Source of the DNA: Nitrospina sp.
GTDB taxonomy: Bacteria > Nitrospinota > Nitrospinia > Nitrospinales > VA-1
Assembly (NCBI GenBank): GCA_002697825.1
Contig: NZYH01000054.1
Span: forward strand, 1-8,999
Direction of reading: 5' to 3'
DNA: 8,999 nt
In this document: positions 1-5,575 of the stretch, one piece after another
Numbering within the stretch: the first letter of the stretch is position 1
Layout: each line of letters opens with the position of its first letter
Position numbers and translations under genes: made by a program
The notes under the pieces: generated by a model
What the model was told of the DNA's origin: nothing
What the model saw: only the letters and a program-made list of their open reading frames with translations
The model's database searches: none

Positions 1-101
1 GTTATATTCGCCCTTCTATTTATCAGTACTTAGCACCCTACACCACAACACATTTAACTGTTTATTTATGGGGATTTAAGGTAACTTGCCACGAGAAATA
101 G

Positions 102-135
102 AATAGCGTTTAAAATAAATTAATAGCGATACAAT
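102..135 (+). promoter_or_regulatory. Possible nuo operon promoter region with paired AATAGCG heptamers
   Basis: This is a tentative promoter zone in the 179-base AT-rich leader before nuoA. TACAAT at 130-135 matches a sigma70 -10 box at five of six positions, but the best -35-like hexamer at normal spacing is poor. A second possible pairing is TTGCCA at 86-91 with TAAAAT at 111-116 (19-base spacer) or TTTAAA at 109-114 (17-base spacer). Two exact copies of AATAGCG lie at 102-108 and 122-128, 20 bases apart or about two helical turns, which would suit a regulator binding one face of the DNA. No open reading frame or RNA gene is evident in 1-179. The exact start of transcription cannot be fixed from sequence alone. 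Confidence 0.35.
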
Positions 136-155
136 TTCTCTTAATTTTGTTTAAA
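109..155. repeat. Imperfect inverted repeat around the candidate -10 box upstream of nuoA
   Basis: The arms are TTTAAAATAAATTAA at 109-123 and TTAATTTTGTTTAAA at 141-155. They pair at 13 of 15 positions and leave a 17-base centre (124-140) that contains TACAAT and the second AATAGCG heptamer. The arms are almost pure A+T, so chance occurrence is fairly likely in such a leader. If real, it could be an operator dyad or a weak 5' leader hairpin. Confidence 0.3.
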
Positions 156-179
156 GCAAAACTGCCTTTTTGAAAATTT

Positions 180-536
180 ATGCTGGAACAATATACGGGT
201 GCCGCAATCATGTTTCTGTTTGCCATGGGAATCGCCTGTGGAATGGTTGCAATGACGTCTTTGTTGGGGCCGAAAAGACATTTTGCTGATAAAATGGAGC
301 CCTTCGAATGTGGCGAAAGCCAGTTAGTATCCCCTCACCAAAGATTCTCCGTCAAGTTTTATCTGGTGGCGGTTTTATTTGTCCTATTTGATATCGAAGC
401 TATTTTCTTTTTCCCCTGGGCCATTTTATTTAGGAGGCTCGGTCTTTTTGGCTTCGTGGAAATGCTTTTATTTATCCTGATCCTCGGGATCGGTTTGCTA
501 TACGTTTGGAAACGCGGAGGTTTGGATTGGGAGTAA
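180..536 (+). CDS. nuoA: NADH-quinone oxidoreductase subunit A (ND3 homologue)
   Basis: This is a small membrane subunit of complex I that sits at the heel of the membrane arm beside NuoH, NuoJ and NuoK. The 118-residue protein has the expected three membrane helices (about residues 7-29, 60-82 and 88-110). The loop after helix 1 carries the conserved FECGE motif with Cys44, equivalent to the ND3 loop cysteine that lies by the quinone channel. Helix 2 contains the family stretch VLFDIEAIFFFPWA with acidic residues Asp71 and Glu73. The C-terminus WKRGGLDWE is typical. Its length matches the short NuoA form; the E. coli protein is longer. The ATG at 180 has no clear Shine-Dalgarno sequence but gives the normal N-terminus. 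It is the first gene of the operon. The next gene here is nuoC, whereas nuoB normally follows nuoA. The identification is very secure. Confidence 0.98.
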   Translation: MLEQYTGAAIMFLFAMGIACGMVAMTSLLGPKRHFADKMEPFECGESQLVSPHQRFSVKFYLVAVLFVLFDIEAIFFFPWAILFRRLGLFGFVEMLLFILILGIGLLYVWKRGGLDWE

Positions 537-558
537 CTCACTAGTGTGGGGGAGGACA

Positions 559-573
559 TTGCCCATTGGGCAA
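559..573. repeat. Perfect 15-base palindrome in the nuoA-nuoC gap
   Basis: TTGCCCATTGGGCAA reads as two 7-base arms around one central base, or in RNA a 6-bp stem with a 3-base loop. It lies in the 87-base gap between nuoA and the preferred nuoC start, where nuoB would usually sit. No run of T follows the stem (the next bases are AATGTTGTTG), so it does not look like an intrinsic terminator. It could be a processing or attenuation hairpin or a protein-binding dyad. The sequence suggests the structure but not its role. Confidence 0.5.
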
Positions 574-623
574 AATGTTGTTGCTATATAGACTAGCGTT
601 TGACTTGATTGAAAGAGCAAAAA

Positions 624-1109
624 ATGTCTGACACAAAATTCATTGACCTTATAAAAAGTAAATACGGCCACTTAGTATTAGACAGTCACAATTTTCGTGG
701 CGACCAAACGGTCACGGTTAGGAAAGATTGCGGAAATGATTTTTTTAAATTTCTGAGAGATGAACCAGAGCTGGCGTTTAATTTCCTTATGGATATTACT
801 GCCGTTGATTACTTATCAAAAAAAACCGAACGCTTTGAAGTGGTCTATCACTTTTACTCCCTAAAACATAACGATAGACTGAGAATAAAAATACCGATTC
901 CAATGAAGGACTGTATCGCTGACACGATCACTCCTCTGTGGAAAACTGCAAACTGGTATGAAAGAGAAATTTGGGATATGTACGGAATTAAGTTTCGCAA
1001 TCATCCAGATTTAAAAAGAATTCTTCTTTACGAAGAGTTTAATGGTCATCCTTTACGCAAAGACTATGCGGTTAATAAAAGGCAGCCCCTGATCGGGCCG
1101 CTGAATTAG
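624..1109 (+). CDS. nuoC: NADH-quinone oxidoreductase subunit C (30-kDa subunit)
   Basis: This is a soluble connecting-arm subunit of complex I that normally packs on NuoD and NuoB/NuoI near the quinone site. It carries no cofactor. The protein is 161 residues from the ATG at 624, the size of a stand-alone NuoC and not a NuoCD fusion. The C-terminal family signature is clear: EREIWDMYGIKF, then HPDLKRILLYEEF, then GHPLRKDYAV, and the tail KRQPLIGP is also common in this family. I prefer ATG 624 because AAAGAG (612-617) lies six bases upstream. A TTG at 609 would add five residues but lacks such a site. The gene is followed after 11 bases by nuoH. nuoD, its usual next neighbour and physical partner, is missing, and no remnant of it fits in the gap. 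The product assignment is secure and the start moderately so. Confidence 0.96.
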   Translation: MSDTKFIDLIKSKYGHLVLDSHNFRGDQTVTVRKDCGNDFFKFLRDEPELAFNFLMDITAVDYLSKKTERFEVVYHFYSLKHNDRLRIKIPIPMKDCIADTITPLWKTANWYEREIWDMYGIKFRNHPDLKRILLYEEFNGHPLRKDYAVNKRQPLIGPLN

Positions 1110-1120
1110 GGTTATAAAAT

Positions 1121-2197
1121 ATGTGGGTTGATTTAGGGATCACATTAGTAAAAATTCTTTTTATCATAGGTCTCACTGTAGGTTTTTTTGCTCCCATTTT
1201 GACATGGGTGGAAAGAAAACAAAGTGCCATCATGCAAGACCGAATCGGTGCTAATCGAGCAGATATACTAGGTTTCACTGCACTAGGTTTGTTCCACTGT
1301 ATCGCGGACGCTGTGAAGATGTTTACTAAGGAAGATTTTATTCCAGAAGGTGCGAATAAAATTCTACATACGCTAAGCCCTATCATTGCGGTGGTTCCGG
1401 CAATTCTCACTTTTGCTGTTGTCCCCTTCGGTGGGCAATACACGATTTTTGACAAAGAGGTCAATCTCGTCATATCTGATTTGGATGTAGGCCTCCTCTT
1501 TGTATTTGCAATAGCATCTCTTGCAACGTACGGATATGTAATCGCGGGTTGGAGTTCCAACAACAACTGGTCCCTATTGGGTTCGATGCGAACAGCATCG
1601 CAAATGATTTCTTACGAGGTCACGATGGGCCTCACCATTGTTGGCGTTCTTATGGTTTATGGTTCCATGAAGTTAACGACGATTGGTGCGATACAAGAAG
1701 ATTTTTTTAGATGGGGCTTATTTTTGCAACCTTTAGGATTCTTTATGTTTCTTACCGCATCGATTGCCGAGAATAAAAGAATACCCTTTGATAATCCTGA
1801 AGCTGAATCTGAAATCGTTGCAGGTTATTTCACGGAATATAGTGGTCTAAAGTTCGGAATGTTTTTCATGTCCGAGTTTATTGAAATGGTCACCATCGGC
1901 GCCATAATGACCATTTTATTTTTTGGAGCATGGCATATTCCGTTTTTAACAACCGCCACTTTGCTCGGATGGTTTGATTTTCTTGGTACCACTGGATCAA
2001 ATATTCTGGTGATGTTGATTCAAGTTGGGGTGTTTTTCTCGAAAGTAGTTTTCTTTATCTGGTTACAAATGACAATTCGATGGACCCTTCCTCGTTTTCG
2101 TTATGACCAGATTATGAAATTGGGTTGGAAGATTCTTCTACCTCTTTCTTTAGCAAACATTCTGGTAACCGGGATTGTTATCCTGGTGCTGAATTAA
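1121..2197 (+). CDS. nuoH: NADH-quinone oxidoreductase subunit H (ND1 homologue)
   Basis: This membrane subunit forms most of the quinone-binding chamber and links the peripheral arm to the proton channels. The 358-residue protein is a multi-span helical protein of about eight helices. The first ND1 signature is seen at residues 31-46 (ERKQSAIMQDRIGANR). A conserved loop follows around 144-167 (GW, then LGSMRTASQMISYEV). The acidic second signature spans about 217-240: AENKRIPFDNPEAESE, then GYFTEY, including Glu217, Asp224, Glu227, Glu229 and Glu231. The C-terminal RWTLPRFRYDQ with Arg320 and Arg325 is also typical. The usual (Q/H)P before IAD is His59-Cys60 here, and the common AETNRAPFDLPEGE appears as AENKRIPFDNPEAE, a variant I associate with deltaproteobacteria-like NuoH. 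The ribosome site is weak (AGGG nine bases before the ATG). The gene lies 11 bases after nuoC and 13 before nuoI. Confidence 0.98.
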   Translation: MWVDLGITLVKILFIIGLTVGFFAPILTWVERKQSAIMQDRIGANRADILGFTALGLFHCIADAVKMFTKEDFIPEGANKILHTLSPIIAVVPAILTFAVVPFGGQYTIFDKEVNLVISDLDVGLLFVFAIASLATYGYVIAGWSSNNNWSLLGSMRTASQMISYEVTMGLTIVGVLMVYGSMKLTTIGAIQEDFFRWGLFLQPLGFFMFLTASIAENKRIPFDNPEAESEIVAGYFTEYSGLKFGMFFMSEFIEMVTIGAIMTILFFGAWHIPFLTTATLLGWFDFLGTTGSNILVMLIQVGVFFSKVVFFIWLQMTIRWTLPRFRYDQIMKLGWKILLPLSLANILVTGIVILVLN

Positions 2198-2204
2198 AAG
2201 GAGG
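2197..2204 (+). promoter_or_regulatory. Strong Shine-Dalgarno site of nuoI
   Basis: AAAGGAGG overlaps the last base of the nuoH stop codon and ends six bases before the nuoI ATG at 2211. It is the only near-perfect ribosome-binding site in the operon. The other nuo starts have weak sites or none, so nuoI may be translated independently of nuoH at a higher rate. Confidence 0.8.
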
Positions 2205-2210
2205 CCGACC

Positions 2211-2780
2211 ATGGCCTATTATGTAAATAGAAATATTAAGATGACTTGGTGGGAAAAGATTTATCTCCCTGAAATTATCAAAGGGATGGCTATCACATCC
2301 CGCCATTTCTTTATGAACCTCTTTGGGTTCGTGCCATTTTTACTGGGAACAAAAAAAGAAAGACCTATTATGACGGTCTATTATCCTGAAGAACAGGTGC
2401 AATACCCCATCGCTTACCGGGGACGACCGGTATTAGCTCAAAATGAAGATGGGCAACCGGCATGTGTTGCCTGTGGCTTGTGTGAAATTGCATGCCCAGC
2501 CTATTGCATTCATATTGAGCCTGGGGAAAACAGCGGAAAACAAAATCAGTATGAACGCTGGCCTGATGTTTTTAATATCGATTATGCAATTTGTATTTTT
2601 TGTGGAAACTGCGAAGAAGCCTGCCCAGAAGAAGCAATTTTCATGAGTGATGATTGTGAAATATCGATGTTGGACCGCAAAAAAATGCTCTACACAAAAG
2701 AACAGCTTTTAACACCGGTGGCCGAATTGCAAAAACGAATTGAGTTCACCCGTAACATGTACGCCAAATGGAATTATTAA
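2211..2780 (+). CDS. nuoI: NADH-quinone oxidoreductase subunit I, 2x[4Fe-4S] ferredoxin-type
   Basis: This electron-transfer subunit of the connecting arm carries clusters N6a and N6b, which pass electrons to cluster N2 in NuoB. In the 189-residue protein an amphipathic N-terminal segment (about 15-45, rich in aromatic residues) would lie along the membrane. It is followed by two classical cluster motifs: Cys85-x2-Cys88-x2-Cys91-x3-Cys95-Pro, and Cys128-x2-Cys131-x2-Cys134-x3-Cys138-Pro. All eight ligands are present. Extra cysteines occur at 99 and 149. The ATG at 2211 is fixed by an excellent Shine-Dalgarno sequence six bases upstream. The end of the gene overlaps the start of nuoJ by 13 bases. 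Its electron acceptor, NuoB, and its donor, NuoG, are not encoded in this window. The identification is very secure. Confidence 0.98.
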   Translation: MAYYVNRNIKMTWWEKIYLPEIIKGMAITSRHFFMNLFGFVPFLLGTKKERPIMTVYYPEEQVQYPIAYRGRPVLAQNEDGQPACVACGLCEIACPAYCIHIEPGENSGKQNQYERWPDVFNIDYAICIFCGNCEEACPEEAIFMSDDCEISMLDRKKMLYTKEQLLTPVAELQKRIEFTRNMYAKWNY

Positions 2781-3277
2781 TTTTTTATCCTATTGCTGGT
2801 TTGTGTGTGGCTCTAGCTCTAGGTGTTATTTTCAATAACAGCCCTGTTGGCTCTGCCATGTGCCTCATCGGTATGATGCTTGGCCTTGCAGCAATATTTG
2901 TACTATTGCAGGCCCATTTTATTGCCGTCCTGCAGATTATTATTTATGCAGGCGCAATCATGGTTTTGTTCATGTTCGTCATTATGCTTTTGAATTTAAA
3001 ACAAGCTAACTCTGCTGACTGGGTAACTAGAGATAAAAATCTTTTTATTTCTATTCTTACCGGCGCGCTTGCATTAGGAATTGTTTACAAAATTGTCGAT
3101 ATAACCTTTATGGCTAACTTAGATTCACCAGCAATCCTTCCTGACACATTTGGGACGGTAGCCACAGTAGGAGAAGCCTTATTCACTGATTTCGTGTTGC
3201 CATTTGAAGTGGCTTCGCTTTTATTGTTAGCGGCTATGATCGGGGCGGTCGTCCTGGCAAAGCCCAAATTGGACTAA
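2768..3277 (+). CDS. nuoJ: NADH-quinone oxidoreductase subunit J (ND6 homologue)
   Basis: This membrane subunit of complex I contains the helix whose pi-bulge rotates during coupling between quinone reduction and proton pumping. The 169-residue protein has about five helices. Diagnostic stretches are [10 protein letters not shown] after helix 1 and the helix-3 region (about 52-77), which reads [20 protein letters not shown] and then MLLNL; its YAGAIMVLF core is the most conserved part of the family. A polar loop (about 78-90) and an extracytoplasmic loop (about 110-140) separate the last helices. The ATG lies inside nuoI and overlaps it by 13 bases in another frame. No Shine-Dalgarno sequence is visible, so translation is probably coupled to nuoI. 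Only two bases separate it from nuoK. The length is typical and the identification secure. Confidence 0.97.
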   Translation: MELLIFYPIAGLCVALALGVIFNNSPVGSAMCLIGMMLGLAAIFVLLQAHFIAVLQIIIYAGAIMVLFMFVIMLLNLKQANSADWVTRDKNLFISILTGALALGIVYKIVDITFMANLDSPAILPDTFGTVATVGEALFTDFVLPFEVASLLLLAAMIGAVVLAKPKLD

Positions 3278-3279
3278 TT

Positions 3280-3594
3280 ATGTTTGAAGGCTCAGTACCT
3301 ATAGCGCATTATTTGACGTTGAGCGCAGTTCTATTTGTAATCGGAATTGTTGGGGTTTTAGTGAGACGGAATGTAATCGTTGTATTCATGTCTATCGAGA
3401 TCATGTTGAATGCTGTGAACATTTCGTTGATCGCCTTCGATCATTATTTAAATTTATCAAACGGTCAGATTTTCAGTTTTATGGTCATGTGTGTTGCAGC
3501 TGCAGAAGTATCGGTAGGACTTGCAATAATCATAGCTCTACATCGCAACAAGCCAACGGTTAATCTTGATGAATTCAATCTGTTGAAGTGGTAA
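3280..3594 (+). CDS. nuoK: NADH-quinone oxidoreductase subunit K (ND4L homologue)
   Basis: This is the smallest MrpC-like membrane subunit of complex I, and it supplies key carboxylates of the proton path next to NuoN. The 104-residue protein has three helices (about 10-28, 32-54 and 63-87). Glu40 in [11 protein letters not shown] and Glu76 in [11 protein letters not shown] correspond to the essential E. coli Glu36 and Glu72. The C-terminal tail DEFNLLKW is typical of the family. The start lies two bases after the nuoJ stop without a visible ribosome site, which points to re-initiation or coupled translation. nuoL follows after seven bases. It resembles mrpC of antiporter operons distantly, but the neighbours and motifs settle it as nuoK. 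Confidence 0.98.
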   Translation: MFEGSVPIAHYLTLSAVLFVIGIVGVLVRRNVIVVFMSIEIMLNAVNISLIAFDHYLNLSNGQIFSFMVMCVAAAEVSVGLAIIIALHRNKPTVNLDEFNLLKW

Positions 3595-3601
3595 TAAAAG
3601 A

Positions 3602-5569
3602 ATGTTGTTAAAACTCACTTGTCTGGTTCCCCTATTTCCGTTGATCGGATCTATCATCAACGGTTTTTTTGGTCTGCGGATTGGGAAAAATGCAGTAGGC
3701 ATTATTGCCGCTGGAAGCATGGCCCTGTCCTTCCTAACATCCATACTGGTTTTTATCGGTTTCCTCCTGTTGCCTGAGGGTCAACATATTTTTGAGCAAG
3801 TTGTTTGGAGTTGGTTTGGTGCCGGTGACTTTTCCGTTGATTTTGGTTTTCAGGTAGATCCTTTGACTTTAGTCATGATGTTTGTAGTCACGGGGGTTGG
3901 TTTTATCATTCATGTATACGCTATTGGTTATATGCATGAAGAATATAGTTTCTATAGGTTCTTCGCCTACTTCAATTTGTTTGCCAGCGCCATGCTACTT
4001 CTCATAATGGGTAACAACTTCTTACTCATGTTTATTGGATGGGAAGGTGTGGGGTGCTGCTCGTATTTTCTTATCGGTTATTACTTTGAAAAGAAATCTG
4101 CTTGCGATGCAGGCACAAAGGCTTTCATCGTCAATCGGGTTGGAGACTTCGCATTCCTTTTGGCAGTCATGTATATTTTCAACATCTTTGGAACTATTGA
4201 TTTCTCTGATGTCATGCATGCGGCACCTGAAAAACTGGTATACGCTGGAGAGGCTGTCACCATAATCACTATGCTGCTATTTGTAGGAGCAACGGGTAAA
4301 TCGGCTCAGATCCCACTATACACCTGGTTGCCGGATGCAATGGAAGGCCCTACCCCTGTTAGCGCATTGATTCATGCTGCCACCATGGTCACCGCAGGGG
4401 TTTACATGATTGTACGATGCAACGCCTTATTCAATCTGGCACCCATGACAATGTTGGCGGTCGCTGGCATTGGTGCCGCTACGGCAATTATGGCTGCCAC
4501 GATTGGTATGACCCAGTTCGATATAAAACGCGTATTGGCGTACTCCACTGTTAGCCAAATCGGATATATGATGCTGGCATGTGGAGTCGGTGCATACACC
4601 GCCGCAATTTTTCATCTTGTAACCCATGCATTCTTCAAGGCCTGCCTTTTTCTAGGTTCTGGAAGCGTCATTCATGGTATTCATGGCGAACAGGATATGC
4701 GGAAGATGGGTGGGCTAAAAAATTATATGCCCGTGACATACTGGACATTTTTAGTCTCAACTCTTGCCATAGCAGGTATACCGCCATTGTCTGGGTTCTT
4801 TAGTAAGGACGAGGTTCTTTATCATGCGTTAATGGATGGAAATATTATCTTTTGGGGAATGGGTATATCGGCCGCATTGTTAACAGCATTCTATATGTTC
4901 CGCTTAGTCTTTATGACATTTCATGGCGAGTCGCGCGTAGATCCGAACGTTCATCCGCATGAATCACCAAAAGTCATGACAATGCCTCTGGTCATCCTAG
5001 CCGGACTGGCAACAGCAGGAGGAATATTAGGAATCCCACTTTTTCACGGCTGGCATATTCTGCATAACTGGTTGGAGCCGGTGCTTCATTTCGACCTTGC
5101 TAATGCGTTGCACCACTCCGAACATATTTTGCATGAAGCCGGTCGACATGCACCTTCATGGGCACATTTACTCGACCCAAAAGAACACAATATATGGCTG
5201 GAGATGTTCCTGATGGTCTTCTCTGCTTGTGTTGCCATTACAGGAATTGCTGCGGCTTACATCTTTTATATTAAGCGACCTGATTTACCTGAAAAGTTTA
5301 CTAAAGGTCAATGGGGATTCGAATTAGTGCAAAACAAATATGGTGTCGATGAACTTTATGATGAGACTTTTGTGAAACCCACGGTAGAAGCATCTAATTT
5401 ACTTTGGAAAGAATGCGATGCCAAGGCCATCGATGGAAGCGTCATTGGAACTGCTAAAATTATTGGATGGCTCAGTAAACAGGCCCAAGCCTTTCAATCG
5501 GGTTTTGTTCGCAATTACGCATTATTCATTGCAGTAGGTTTCATCAGTCTTTTACTGATTATGTTTTAG
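3602..5569 (+). CDS. nuoL: NADH-quinone oxidoreductase subunit L (ND5 homologue, distal proton pump)
   Basis: This is the antiporter-like subunit at the far end of the membrane arm. It translocates protons and supplies the long lateral helix. The 655-residue length is usual. Proton-path residues can be matched to E. coli: Glu148 in GWEGVG (E. coli 144), Asp182 in NRVGD (178), Lys233 in GATGKSAQ (229), His258 in LIHAATMV (254), Lys346 in THAFFKACLF (342), and Lys402-Asp403 in SGFFSKDE (399-400). A stretch at 482-529 between late helices has eleven histidines in 48 residues. Comparable His-rich loops are known to me from some proteobacterial NuoL proteins. The C-terminal region (about 575-640), including NKYGVDELYDETFVKP, is the lateral-helix and final-helix part. 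It has a weak ribosome site (AAAAG). The gaps to nuoK and nuoM are seven and six bases. The protein is intact with no frameshift. Confidence 0.98.
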   Translation: MLLKLTCLVPLFPLIGSIINGFFGLRIGKNAVGIIAAGSMALSFLTSILVFIGFLLLPEGQHIFEQVVWSWFGAGDFSVDFGFQVDPLTLVMMFVVTGVGFIIHVYAIGYMHEEYSFYRFFAYFNLFASAMLLLIMGNNFLLMFIGWEGVGCCSYFLIGYYFEKKSACDAGTKAFIVNRVGDFAFLLAVMYIFNIFGTIDFSDVMHAAPEKLVYAGEAVTIITMLLFVGATGKSAQIPLYTWLPDAMEGPTPVSALIHAATMVTAGVYMIVRCNALFNLAPMTMLAVAGIGAATAIMAATIGMTQFDIKRVLAYSTVSQIGYMMLACGVGAYTAAIFHLVTHAFFKACLFLGSGSVIHGIHGEQDMRKMGGLKNYMPVTYWTFLVSTLAIAGIPPLSGFFSKDEVLYHALMDGNIIFWGMGISAALLTAFYMFRLVFMTFHGESRVDPNVHPHESPKVMTMPLVILAGLATAGGILGIPLFHGWHILHNWLEPVLHFDLANALHHSEHILHEAGRHAPSWAHLLDPKEHNIWLEMFLMVFSACVAITGIAAAYIFYIKRPDLPEKFTKGQWGFELVQNKYGVDELYDETFVKPTVEASNLLWKECDAKAIDGSVIGTAKIIGWLSKQAQAFQSGFVRNYALFIAVGFISLLLIMF

Positions 5570-5575
5570 AAAATT

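Noticed and set aside
1..179. RNA gene, riboswitch or truncated upstream coding sequence in the leader
   Set aside because: No tRNA-like cloverleaf, no known riboswitch core and no open frame of useful length are visible on either strand.
559..580. Intrinsic terminator after nuoA
   Set aside because: The palindrome is followed by AATGTTGTTG and not a T-tract, and the downstream genes belong to the same complex.
609..623. TTG at 609 as the start of nuoC
   Set aside because: The ATG at 624 has a purine-rich site at proper distance and gives a normal NuoC N-terminus. The TTG extension adds only five residues without its own ribosome site.
1072..1566. Long minus-strand open frame (164 codons) opposite nuoH
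   Set aside because: It lies wholly antisense to the conserved ND1 sequence and the end of nuoC, its product shows no recognisable domain, and its composition mirrors the plus-strand gene. It is a shadow frame.
2443..2646. Plus-strand 67-codon frame inside nuoI
   Set aside because: It overlaps both iron-sulfur motifs of nuoI in another frame, and its content is explained by nuoI codons.
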